From the NCBI RefSeq assembly GCF_014268275.3, contig NZ_CP077084.1, positions 62,001 to 126,000 of the forward strand: 64,000 nucleotides of DNA. The letters run 5' to 3'. This DNA is from Pseudomonas tritici. GTDB lineage: Bacteria > Pseudomonadota > Gammaproteobacteria > Pseudomonadales > Pseudomonadaceae. Positions 1 through 8,343 of the stretch are shown here, piece after piece. Numbering within the stretch: the first letter of the stretch is position 1; every line of letters begins with the position of its first letter. The notes beneath the pieces were generated by a model. It was given only the letters and a program-made list of their open reading frames with translations, made no database searches and was not told the DNA's origin. The position numbers and the translations under genes were made by a program.

Positions 1-1
1 G

Positions 2-1399
2 ACCGAGCGTGCCCGCGAAGCCGTCGAAACCGCTGTGCGCACCTTGGCCGAACAGGCCCTGGCGCAAACCGACCTGGTGTCCAATGACGCGATCAAGTCG
101 ATCGAATCGATCATCGCCGCCATCGACGCCAAGCTGACCGCCCAGGTCAACCAGATCATCCACCATCAGGATTTCCAGCAGCTGGAAAGCGCCTGGCGTG
201 GCCTGCACTACCTGGTCAACAACACCGAGAGCGATGAGCAGCTCAAGATCCGCGTGCTCAACATCTCCAAGCCCGAATTGCACAAGACCTTGAAGAAATT
301 CAAGGGCACCGCGTGGGACCAGAGCCCGATCTTCAAGAAGATGTACGAAGAAGAATACGGCCAGTTCGGCGGCGAACCGTACGGTTGCCTGGTGGGCGAC
401 TACTACTTCGACCAGTCGCCTCCCGACGTAGAGCTGCTGGGCGAGCTGTCGAAAGTCTGCGCCGCCATGCACTCCCCTTTCATCGCTGCGGCTTCGCCGA
501 CCGTGATGGGCATGGGCTCGTGGCAGGAACTGTCGAACCCGCGCGACCTGACCAAGATCTTCACCACCCCGGAATACGCGGGCTGGCGCTCGCTGCGTGA
601 ATCGGAAGACTCGCGCTACATCGGCCTGACCATGCCGCGCTTCCTGGCACGCCTGCCGTACGGCGCCAAGACCGACCCGGTGGAAGCCTTTGCTTTCGAA
701 GAAAACACCGACGGTGCCGACAGCTCCAAGTACACCTGGGCCAACGCCGCGTACGCGATGGCGGTGAACATCAACCGTTCGTTCAAACATTACGGCTGGT
801 GCTCGCGCATCCGTGGCATCGAGTCCGGCGGCGAAGTGGAAAACCTGCCGGCCCACACGTTCCCTACCGATGACGGTGGCGTGGACATGAAGTGCCCAAC
901 CGAAATCGCGATCAGCGACCGCCGTGAAGCGGAACTGGCGAAGAACGGCTTCATGCCGCTGCTGCACAAGAAAAACACCGACTTCGCCGCGTTCATTGGC
1001 GCGCAATCGTTGCAGAAACCGGCCGAATACGACGATCCGGACGCCACCGCCAACGCCAACCTGGCCGCGCGCCTGCCGTACCTGTTCGCCACCTGCCGTT
1101 TCGCTCACTACTTGAAGTGCATCGTGCGCGACAAGATCGGCTCCTTCAAAGAGAAGGACGAGATGCAACGCTGGTTGCAGGACTGGATCCTCAACTACGT
1201 GGACGGTGACCCGGCGCACTCCACCGAAACCACCAAGGCCCAGCACCCATTGGCTGCCGCCGAAGTGATCGTGGAAGAAGTGGAAGGCAACCCGGGGTAC
1301 TACAACTCCAAGTTCTATCTGCGCCCGCACTACCAGCTCGAAGGGCTGACCGTGTCGCTGCGCCTGGTATCGAAGCTGCCTTCCGCTAAAAGCGCCTAA
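2..1399 (+). CDS. tssC: T6SS contractile sheath large subunit TssC (VipB/HsiC), 5' end outside window
   Basis: The reading frame is open from base 2, so the start codon lies upstream of the window and 465 C-terminal residues are present, against roughly 490-500 for the family. TssC pairs with TssB to form the cytoplasmic contractile sheath around the Hcp tube; ClpV later disassembles it. The family is recognisable from the segment reading LESAWRGLHYLV about 60 residues in, from the central region with GMGSWQEL, and from the C-terminal stretch ending in LRPHYQLEGLTVSLRLVSKLP. An internal GTG at 35 is not the real start. hcp follows after a gap that holds a long REP palindrome. tssB is expected immediately upstream, outside the window. 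Confidence 0.96.
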   Translation, partial: TERAREAVETAVRTLAEQALAQTDLVSNDAIKSIESIIAAIDAKLTAQVNQIIHHQDFQQLESAWRGLHYLVNNTESDEQLKIRVLNISKPELHKTLKKFKGTAWDQSPIFKKMYEEEYGQFGGEPYGCLVGDYYFDQSPPDVELLGELSKVCAAMHSPFIAAASPTVMGMGSWQELSNPRDLTKIFTTPEYAGWRSLRESEDSRYIGLTMPRFLARLPYGAKTDPVEAFAFEENTDGADSSKYTWANAAYAMAVNINRSFKHYGWCSRIRGIESGGEVENLPAHTFPTDDGGVDMKCPTEIAISDRREAELAKNGFMPLLHKKNTDFAAFIGAQSLQKPAEYDDPDATANANLAARLPYLFATCRFAHYLKCIVRDKIGSFKEKDEMQRWLQDWILNYVDGDPAHSTETTKAQHPLAAAEVIVEEVEGNPGYYNSKFYLRPHYQLEGLTVSLRLVSKLPSAKSA

Positions 1400-1420
1400 C
1401 TGACTCATGAACCGGCTCCT

Positions 1421-1510
1421 CTGTGGGAGCCGGGCTTGCCCGCGATGCAGGCGACGCGGTCTGCCAGTCAGACCGCGTCGCCTGCATCGCGGGCAAGCCA
1501 GCTCCCACAG
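1421..1510. repeat. REP/BIME palindrome between tssC and hcp
   Basis: Two arms of about 42 bases are inverted copies with one small difference near the outer end and a loop of about 5 bases. The outer part carries the Pseudomonas REP core (GTGGGAGC..GGCTTGCCCGCGAT). It lies inside the T6SS operon, directly downstream of the tssC stop, so its transcript would fold into a very stable hairpin that could stabilise the upstream mRNA or reduce read-through. Confidence 0.9.
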
Positions 1511-1571
1511 AAAAGCAAAGCCCCATTGGGCTTAACCAAATTTCGTGGCTTGGGCCACACAGGGAGAAAAC

Positions 1572-2060
1572 ATGGCTGTTGATATTTTCATCAAGATCGG
1601 CGACATCAAGGGCGAGTCCATGGACAAAGCCCACAAGGACGAAATCGACGTACTGAACTGGAGCTGGGGCATGGCCCAGTCCGGCAACATGCACGTTGGC
1701 GGTGGCGGCGGCGCGGGTAAGGTGAATATCCAGGACCTGTCGCTGACCAAATACGTCGACAAGGCTTCGCCGAACCTGATGATGCACTGCGCCAGCGGCA
1801 AGCACATCGACAAGGTCAAGCTGACCGTGCGCAAGGCCGGTGGCGAAAGCCAGGTCGAGTACATGGTGATCAACCTGGAAGAAGTGCTGGTCACCTCGCT
1901 GAGCACCGGCGGTTCGGGCACCGATGACCGCTTGACCGAGAACGTCACCCTGAACTTCGCCCAAGTGATGGTTGATTACCAGCCGCAGAAAGCCGACGGC
2001 ACCAAAGACGGCGGCGCGATCAAGTTTGGCTGGAACATCCGTTCCAACACCAAGCGCTGA
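1572..2060 (+). CDS. hcp: T6SS tube protein Hcp
   Basis: This 162-residue protein forms the hexameric rings that stack into the T6SS inner tube and are secreted with each firing. It begins MAVDIFIKIGDIKGES and closely resembles the Hcp1 (H1-T6SS) type of P. aeruginosa, including the glycine-rich loop HVGGGGGAGKVN and the segment TENVTLNFAQV near residue 130. The ATG at 1572 is preceded by AGGGAG, and the start gives the family's usual N-terminus; the open frame extends nine codons further upstream without a better start. It sits between tssC and tssE, flanked on both sides by strong DNA palindromes, which suggests its transcript level is set separately from its neighbours. Confidence 0.97.
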   Translation: MAVDIFIKIGDIKGESMDKAHKDEIDVLNWSWGMAQSGNMHVGGGGGAGKVNIQDLSLTKYVDKASPNLMMHCASGKHIDKVKLTVRKAGGESQVEYMVINLEEVLVTSLSTGGSGTDDRLTENVTLNFAQVMVDYQPQKADGTKDGGAIKFGWNIRSNTKR

Positions 2061-2065
2061 TAGCC

Positions 2066-2098
2066 CTTGTGGCCATGGCTTCGCGCCATGGCCACAAG
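2066..2098 (+). terminator. Perfect hairpin just after hcp, probable attenuator or mRNA-stabilising stem
   Basis: A 14-bp perfect inverted repeat with a 5-base loop starts six bases after the hcp stop codon. No run of T follows, so it is not a classical intrinsic terminator. It more likely blocks 3' exonucleases and keeps hcp mRNA abundant while letting some transcription continue into tssE. This is inference from position and structure. Confidence 0.7.
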
Positions 2099-2152
2099 CA
2101 TCCGCCCCGCTGAAAAACTGTCCCCTCACAACCCGTCCGTGGAGCTGCTTTG

Positions 2153-2668
2153 GTGGTAACTGAAATCGCTTCCCGCGACCGTCTGCAACCGTCCCTGCTG
2201 GACCGGCTGACTGACGACGACCCAACCAACCCCAAGGAAAGCGCCGACAAACGCGTGCTGTCCCTGACCCAATTAAAAGCCTCGGTGCTGCGCGACCTGG
2301 CGTGGCTGCTCAACACCACGTCGTTGCTGGATGCCGACGCCACGCTGCACACCCCGGCCGGTACCTCGGTGGTCAATTACGGCCTGCCGGCGCTCGCGGG
2401 CAACAGCGTTTCCAGCGTGGACATCAAGGCGCTTGAAGCCTTGATCTACCAGGCTATTGCCACTTTTGAGCCACGCATTCTGCGCCACACCCTGCGCGTC
2501 AAAGCCCGCGTCGGCCATGGCGAGATGAACCACAACGCGCTGAGTTTCGAGATCGAAGGCGACCTGTGGGCGCAGCCGGTGCCGTTGCGCCTGTTGCTGC
2601 AAACCGACCTGGACCTGGAGTCCGGCCATGTACGTGTGGTCAACGCCGACCAGCGGAGACGCCCATGA
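2153..2668 (+). CDS. tssE: T6SS baseplate protein TssE (gp25-like lysozyme fold)
   Basis: TssE is the gp25-like subunit of the T6SS baseplate wedge, where it helps start sheath assembly. The 171-residue product has an N-terminal SLLDRLTDD segment and a conserved C-terminal half with YGLPALAG around residue 75, then a stretch on [13 protein letters not shown] and an [16 protein letters not shown] segment typical of gp25 proteins. I chose GTG at 2153 because GGAG at 2141 lies eight bases before it; a TTG at 2150 in the same frame would add one residue. The stop overlaps the tssF ATG. No tagJ (impE) gene separates hcp from tssE, unlike the P. aeruginosa H1 cluster. Confidence 0.93.
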   Translation: MVTEIASRDRLQPSLLDRLTDDDPTNPKESADKRVLSLTQLKASVLRDLAWLLNTTSLLDADATLHTPAGTSVVNYGLPALAGNSVSSVDIKALEALIYQAIATFEPRILRHTLRVKARVGHGEMNHNALSFEIEGDLWAQPVPLRLLLQTDLDLESGHVRVVNADQRRRP

Positions 2669-4524
2669 ACCCGCGCCTGCTGGAGCTGTACAACCAGGAA
2701 CTGCACCACGTGCGCGAAAGCGCCGCCGAGTTCGCCAAGGAATACCCGAAGATCGCCAGTCGGCTGACCCTGTCCGGTATGGACTGCGCCGACCCGTACG
2801 TCGAACGCTTGCTCGAAGGCTTTGCCTACCTCACGGCCCGCGTGCAGCTCAAGCTCGACGCCGAGTACCCGACCTTCACGCATAACCTGCTGGAAATCGC
2901 CTACCCGCACTACCTGGCACCGACGCCGTCGATGACCGTGGTGCAATTGCAGACCGACCCGGACGAAGGCTCGCTGGCCAGCGGTTTCCCCCTGCCCCGC
3001 GACACGGTATTGCGTGCCGCGCTGGGCCGTGAAACCCAGACTTGCTGCGAGTACCGCACCGCCCACCCGGTGACGTTGTGGCCGTTGCAGGTGAGCAACG
3101 CCGAGTACTTCGGCAACCCCGCCGCCGTGCTCGGGCGCCTGGCTGCGAGCGAGCCGAAGGCCAAAGCGGGCTTACGCCTGACCCTGCGCACCGGCGCCGA
3201 GTTGCCGTTCAACAGCCTGGACCTAGATAACCTGCCGCTGTACCTCAGCGGTGCCGATGAGCAACCGTTTCGCCTTTACGAACAGTTGCTGGGCAACGCC
3301 TGCGCGGTGTTCGCGCGCAAACCCGGTGGCGATTGGGTCGAGCGCCTGCCGCCAGACGCGCTGCGTTCCCGTGGTTTTGACGATGCCGACGCGGCCATGC
3401 CGGTGGTTGCCCGCGCGTTCCAGGGCTATCGCCTGTTGCAGGAATACTTCGCCCTGCCCCATCGCTTCCTGTTCGTCGAATTCGCCGAACTGAGCCGTGC
3501 GGTCAAGCGCTGCGACGGCCAGGAGCTGGAACTGATCGTACTGTTTGACCGCCACGAACCGAGCCTGGAAGGCAGCGTCGGCGCGGCGCAGTTCCTGCCG
3601 TTTTGCACCCCGGCGATCAACCTGTTCCCGAAACGGGTGGACCGTATTCACCTGTCTGACCGCGTCAACGAACACCATGTGATCGCTGACCGCACGCGTC
3701 CGATGGATTTCGAGATTCACTCCTTGAGCGGCATCACCGGCCACGGCACCGGGCCGGAACAGCCGTTTTTGCCGTTCTACGCGGTACGCGATCCATCCCG
3801 CTACGGCCGCGACCAGGCCTATTACACGGTGCGCCGTGAGCCGCGCGTGCTGTCCAGCGACCAGCGCCGCAACGGCCCGCGCTCCACGTACGTGGGCAGC
3901 GAAACCTTTGTCAGCCTGGTGGACAGCCGGCAGTCGCCGTACCGCCATGACCTGCGCCAACTCGGCGTGACGGCGCTGTGCACCAACCGCGATTTGCCGT
4001 TGTTCATGAGCGTGGGCAACGGCAAGACCGACTTCACCCTGGCCGACAGCGCCCCGGTGTTGTCCGTGCGGTGTGTGGCAGGCCCAAGCCGCCCTCGCGC
4101 CAGCCACGCCCATGACGCCAAGGCCTGGCGCCTGATCAGCCAACTCTCGCTCAACTACCTGTCCCTGAGCGAACAGGGCCAAGGCGCGGCAGCCTTGCGC
4201 GAACTGCTGCGCCTGTATGGCGACAGCAACGACGCAGCCCTGCAATTGCAGATCGAAGGCCTGCGCGAAGTCAGCAGCAAAGCCGTGACCCGACGCCTGC
4301 CCATGCCCGGCCCGATTGTGTTTGGGCGTGGCCTGGAAATCACTCTGGAATTTGATGAAAACGCGTTTCGCGGCACCGGCGTGTTCCTGCTGGGTGCAGT
4401 ACTGGAACGCTTCCTGGCACGCTACGTGTCGATCAACAGTTTTACCGAGACGGTGATCCGTACCACCGAACGCGGCGAGATCATGCGATGGAAAGCCAAG
4501 CCCGGACGTCGTCCGACCCTGTGA
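2665..4524 (+). CDS. tssF: T6SS baseplate subunit TssF
   Basis: TssF combines with TssG and TssE to form the baseplate wedges that surround the VgrG spike. The 619-residue protein starts [20 protein letters not shown] and continues with [13 protein letters not shown], the standard TssF opening. It then shows [23 protein letters not shown] near residue 40-60 and a typical [14 protein letters not shown] close to the C-terminus. The ATG overlaps the tssE stop as ATGA, indicating translational coupling. The frame is open 33 codons upstream of this ATG, but that extension lies within tssE and does not resemble TssF. The 3' end overlaps tssG by 37 bases. Confidence 0.96.
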   Translation: MNPRLLELYNQELHHVRESAAEFAKEYPKIASRLTLSGMDCADPYVERLLEGFAYLTARVQLKLDAEYPTFTHNLLEIAYPHYLAPTPSMTVVQLQTDPDEGSLASGFPLPRDTVLRAALGRETQTCCEYRTAHPVTLWPLQVSNAEYFGNPAAVLGRLAASEPKAKAGLRLTLRTGAELPFNSLDLDNLPLYLSGADEQPFRLYEQLLGNACAVFARKPGGDWVERLPPDALRSRGFDDADAAMPVVARAFQGYRLLQEYFALPHRFLFVEFAELSRAVKRCDGQELELIVLFDRHEPSLEGSVGAAQFLPFCTPAINLFPKRVDRIHLSDRVNEHHVIADRTRPMDFEIHSLSGITGHGTGPEQPFLPFYAVRDPSRYGRDQAYYTVRREPRVLSSDQRRNGPRSTYVGSETFVSLVDSRQSPYRHDLRQLGVTALCTNRDLPLFMSVGNGKTDFTLADSAPVLSVRCVAGPSRPRASHAHDAKAWRLISQLSLNYLSLSEQGQGAAALRELLRLYGDSNDAALQLQIEGLREVSSKAVTRRLPMPGPIVFGRGLEITLEFDENAFRGTGVFLLGAVLERFLARYVSINSFTETVIRTTERGEIMRWKAKPGRRPTL

Positions 4525-5531
4525 GTACCCTTGATGCGATGCATCAGGCGCCCTGGGAATACGATTTCTTCCAGGCGCTGCGGCGTATCGAGTGTGAATC
4601 GCCCGAGCTGCCGCGCCTGGGCCATTCCCTGCGCCTGGCGGATGACCCGTTGCGCCTGGGCCAGCAGGCTGATTGCACCTTCGCCCCGGCCACACTGGCC
4701 TCGGTCGATCCGGGTGGCGATGGCAAGCCGGCGCGACTGGAGCAATTCTTCTTTGGCCTCGGCGGCCCCAACGGCCCGTTGCCGCTGCATATCACCGAAT
4801 ACGTACGCGAACGCCAGCGCAACAACGCTGACAGCACCAGCAAGCAGTTTTTGGATGTGTTCCACCATCGCCTGCTGAGCCTGTTTTACCGGGCCTGGGC
4901 CGAGGCACGGCCGACGGTCAGCCACGACCGCCCGGACGATGATTACTGGTCTGCACGCCTGGCGGCCTTGAGCGGTCGTGGGATGCCGAGCCTGCTCAAT
5001 CAGGGACTCATCCCTGATACCGCGAAGCTGCATTACAGCGGCCACCTATCGGCGCAAACCCGTTACCCGGACGGTTTGAAGGCGATCCTCGGCGAGTATT
5101 TCGGCCTGCCGGTGGAGATAGAAGAATACGTCGGCCAATGGCTGGAATTGCCCGAACGCAGCCGCGTGGGCGTGAGCGCCAACAGGCTGGGTGTGGACTT
5201 TTGCCTGGGCAGCTTCGTGTGGGACCGCCAGCACAAATTCCGTATCCGCCTGGGTCCGCTCAAGCTGGATGACTACATGGGCATGCTGCCCGGCCATCAG
5301 CCGTTCAACGAGCTGGTGGCGTGGGTGGCCGAGTACCTGGGCCATGAATTGGACTGGGACCTGAACCTGGTTTTGCAACAACCCGAAGTCCCGGCGCTGC
5401 AACTCAACGGCCAGTTCCGCCTGGGCTTCAACACCTGGCTCGGTAGCCCTGCGCACGACGCCAACGACCTAATCCTGGCCCGGCATTACGCCGATCAGGC
5501 CACCACCTCAAGGAATCCAGAGCATGGGTGA
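4488..5531 (+). CDS. tssG: T6SS baseplate subunit TssG
   Basis: TssG is the partner of TssF in the T6SS baseplate. The 347-residue product carries the expected WEYDFFQALRRIE segment near residue 23, LGGPNGPLPLHITEY around residue 90-105 and DVFHHRLLSLFYRAW after it, all hallmarks of the family. Its ATG at 4488 lies inside the end of tssF, and its stop overlaps the tssH start, so tssE-F-G-H are probably translated as a coupled block. Length and motifs are normal and I see no damage. Confidence 0.96.
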   Translation: MESQARTSSDPVSTLDAMHQAPWEYDFFQALRRIECESPELPRLGHSLRLADDPLRLGQQADCTFAPATLASVDPGGDGKPARLEQFFFGLGGPNGPLPLHITEYVRERQRNNADSTSKQFLDVFHHRLLSLFYRAWAEARPTVSHDRPDDDYWSARLAALSGRGMPSLLNQGLIPDTAKLHYSGHLSAQTRYPDGLKAILGEYFGLPVEIEEYVGQWLELPERSRVGVSANRLGVDFCLGSFVWDRQHKFRIRLGPLKLDDYMGMLPGHQPFNELVAWVAEYLGHELDWDLNLVLQQPEVPALQLNGQFRLGFNTWLGSPAHDANDLILARHYADQATTSRNPEHG

Positions 5532-8187
5532 AATCAGTCGCGCCGCACTGTTCGGCAAACTCAACAGCGTGGCCTACAAGGCCATCGAAGCCGCCACCGT
5601 GTTCTGCAAGCTGCGGGGCAACCCGTATGTGGAACTGGCTCACTGGTTTCATCAATTGCTGCAACTGCAGGACTCGGACCTGCATCGCATCATCCGCCAG
5701 TTCAACCTGGAACCGGCACGCCTGGCCCGTGACCTGACCGAAGCCCTGGACCGCCTGCCGCGCGGCTCGACTTCGATCACTGACTTGTCGTCCCATGTGG
5801 AAGAAGCCGTGGAGCGCGGCTGGGTCTACGGCAGCCTGATGTTTGGCGAAAGCCAGGTGCGTACCGGTTACCTGGTGCTGGGTATTTTGAAGACGCCGAG
5901 CCTGCGCAATGCGTTGCTGGGCCTGTCGTCGGAGTTCGACAAGATCAAGGCCGAAGCCCTGAGCGAACGCTTTGACGAATACGTCGGTGACTCACCGGAA
6001 AACGCCCTGAGCGCCAGCGATGGCTTCAATGCCGGCGCCGTGCCGGGCGAAGCCAGCGGTGCCATGGCGCCGAGCGCGATGGGCAAGCAGGAAGCGCTCA
6101 AACGCTTCACCGTCGACCTGACCGAGCAGGCACGCAGCGGCAAGCTTGACCCTATCGTGGGGCGTGACGAAGAGATCCGCCAACTGGTCGACATCCTGAT
6201 GCGCCGCCGCCAGAACAACCCAATCCTTACTGGCGAAGCTGGCGTGGGCAAGACCGCCGTGGTCGAAGGTTTCGCCCTGCGCATCGTCGCCGGCGACGTG
6301 CCGCCTGCACTCAAAGACGTGGAACTGCGCAGCCTCGACGTGGGCCTGCTGCAAGCCGGCGCCAGCATGAAAGGCGAGTTCGAACAGCGCCTGCGCCAGG
6401 TCATCGAGGACGTGCAGGCGTCGCCCAAGCCGATCATCCTGTTTATCGACGAAGCCCACACGTTGGTGGGTGCCGGTGGTGCTGCAGGCACTGGCGATGC
6501 GGCCAATCTGCTCAAGCCTGCATTGGCGCGCGGCACCTTGCGTACCGTGGCCGCCACAACTTGGGCCGAGTACAAGAAGCACATCGAGAAAGACCCGGCC
6601 CTGACCCGCCGCTTCCAGGTAGTGCAGGTTGCCGAGCCGTCGGAAGACAAGGCGCTGCTGATGATGCGCGGCGTGGCTTCGACCATGGAGAAACACCATC
6701 AGGTGCAGATCCTCGATGAGGCGCTGGAAGCCTCGGTCAAGCTGTCCCACCGCTACATCCCGGCGCGTCAGTTGCCGGACAAATCCGTGAGCCTGCTGGA
6801 CACCGCCTGCGCACGCGTCGCCATCAGCCTGCACGCGGTGCCGGCGGAAGTGGACGACAGCCGCCGTCGCATCGAAGCGCTGGAAACCGAGCTGCAAATC
6901 ATCGCCCGCGAGCATGCCATCGGTATTGCGATTGGTGCGCGCCAGACCAACAGCGAAGCGCTGCTGAGCGCTGAACGTGAGCGCCTCGCCACGCTGGAAA
7001 GCCGCTGGGCCGAAGAGAAAACCCTGGTGGACGAACTGCTCGCTACCCGCGCGACTTTGCGCGAGAAAGCCGGCGCCGTAGACAGTGGCGACGACGCCTT
7101 GCGCGAGCAACTGGTCGACCTGCAACAGCGCCTCAGCGCACTGCAAGGCGAAACCCCGCTGATCCTGCCGACCGTGGACTACCAGGCCGTGGCCTCGGTG
7201 GTCGCCGACTGGACTGGCATCCCGGTCGGCCGCATGGCGCGCAACGAACTGGAAACGGTGCTCAACCTCGACCAGCACCTGAAAAAACGCATCATCGGCC
7301 AGGACCATGCCCTGCAGATGATCGCCAAGCGGATCCAGACTTCGCGCGCCGGCCTCGACAACCCGAGCAAGCCGATTGGCGTGTTCATGCTGGCCGGTAC
7401 CTCCGGCGTGGGCAAGACCGAAACTGCCCTGGCCCTGGCCGAAGCCATGTATGGCGGTGAGCAGAACGTCATCACCATCAACATGAGCGAATTCCAGGAA
7501 GCCCACACCGTGTCGACCCTCAAGGGCGCGCCACCGGGCTATATCGGCTATGGCGAAGGCGGCGTGCTGACCGAAGCGGTACGGCGTAAACCCTACAGCG
7601 TGGTCCTGCTGGATGAGGTGGAAAAAGCCCACCCGGACGTGCATGAAATCTTCTTCCAAGTGTTCGACAAGGGCGTGATGGAAGACGGCGAAGGCCGGGT
7701 GATCGACTTCAAGAACACCCTGATCCTGCTGACCACCAACGCCGGTACCGAGCTGATTTCCCGGGTGTGCAAAGACCCGGCGAACGTGCCGGAGCCGGAA
7801 GAAATCGCCAAGGCCCTGCGCCAGCCGCTGCTGGAGATTTTCCCGCCGGCGCTGCTCGGCCGACTGGTGACGATTCCGTACTACCCGCTGAGCGACGAAA
7901 TGCTCAAGGCGATCACCCGCCTGCAACTCGACCGCATCAAGAAGCGCGTGGAGAACACCCATAAAGTCGCCTTCGTCTACGACGACGAGGTGGTCGACCT
8001 GATCGTCTCGCGTTGCACCGAAACCGAAAGCGGCGGGCGCATGATCGACACCATCCTGACCAACAGCCTGCTGCCGGACATGAGCCGTGAATTCCTCACG
8101 CGCATGCTCGAAGGCAAGGCGTTGGCGGGGGTGCGGATCAGCAGTCGGGATAATGAATTGCACTACGACTTCAGCGACGCAGATTGA
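5524..8187 (+). CDS. tssH: T6SS sheath-disassembly AAA+ ATPase TssH (ClpV)
   Basis: ClpV is a Clp/Hsp100 hexameric ATPase that extracts TssC from contracted sheaths so that subunits can be reused. The 887-residue protein has an N-terminal Clp-N-like domain (about 1-160) and two AAA+ modules. Walker A of the first is GEAGVGKT at 237-244 with Walker B ILFIDEAHTL. Walker A of the second is GTSGVGKT at 625-632 with VVLLDEVEKAH. Between them is a helical middle region. The start at 5524 overlaps tssG by eight bases. The gene ends 156 bases before vgrG, and that gap holds a REP palindrome. All catalytic motifs are intact. Confidence 0.97.
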   Translation: MGEISRAALFGKLNSVAYKAIEAATVFCKLRGNPYVELAHWFHQLLQLQDSDLHRIIRQFNLEPARLARDLTEALDRLPRGSTSITDLSSHVEEAVERGWVYGSLMFGESQVRTGYLVLGILKTPSLRNALLGLSSEFDKIKAEALSERFDEYVGDSPENALSASDGFNAGAVPGEASGAMAPSAMGKQEALKRFTVDLTEQARSGKLDPIVGRDEEIRQLVDILMRRRQNNPILTGEAGVGKTAVVEGFALRIVAGDVPPALKDVELRSLDVGLLQAGASMKGEFEQRLRQVIEDVQASPKPIILFIDEAHTLVGAGGAAGTGDAANLLKPALARGTLRTVAATTWAEYKKHIEKDPALTRRFQVVQVAEPSEDKALLMMRGVASTMEKHHQVQILDEALEASVKLSHRYIPARQLPDKSVSLLDTACARVAISLHAVPAEVDDSRRRIEALETELQIIAREHAIGIAIGARQTNSEALLSAERERLATLESRWAEEKTLVDELLATRATLREKAGAVDSGDDALREQLVDLQQRLSALQGETPLILPTVDYQAVASVVADWTGIPVGRMARNELETVLNLDQHLKKRIIGQDHALQMIAKRIQTSRAGLDNPSKPIGVFMLAGTSGVGKTETALALAEAMYGGEQNVITINMSEFQEAHTVSTLKGAPPGYIGYGEGGVLTEAVRRKPYSVVLLDEVEKAHPDVHEIFFQVFDKGVMEDGEGRVIDFKNTLILLTTNAGTELISRVCKDPANVPEPEEIAKALRQPLLEIFPPALLGRLVTIPYYPLSDEMLKAITRLQLDRIKKRVENTHKVAFVYDDEVVDLIVSRCTETESGGRMIDTILTNSLLPDMSREFLTRMLEGKALAGVRISSRDNELHYDFSDAD

Positions 8188-8206
8188 CCTGACGGAACAC
8201 GGTCAA

Positions 8207-8300
8207 AATGTGGGAGCTGGCTTGCCTGCGATAGCGGTGTATCAGTCAACATAAATGTTGAATGTTCAATTGCTATCGCAGGCAAGCCAGCTCCCACATT
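8207..8300. repeat. REP palindrome between clpV and vgrG
   Basis: Outer arms AATGTGGGAGCTGGCTTGCC and its inverse enclose CTGCGATAGC and a short AT-rich centre containing a second small inverted motif (ACATTTATGTTG-like). It separates the structural T6SS genes from the spike and effector genes and could limit read-through or mark a processing site. Confidence 0.88.
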
Positions 8301-8343
8301 GGATTCGGTTCCTTCAGTAATCAAGACCTTTACAGGACGCCCA

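Noticed and set aside
5992..8163. Open frame of 723 codons on the minus strand
   Set aside because: Antisense shadow of clpV, with His- and Gln-rich nonsense composition.
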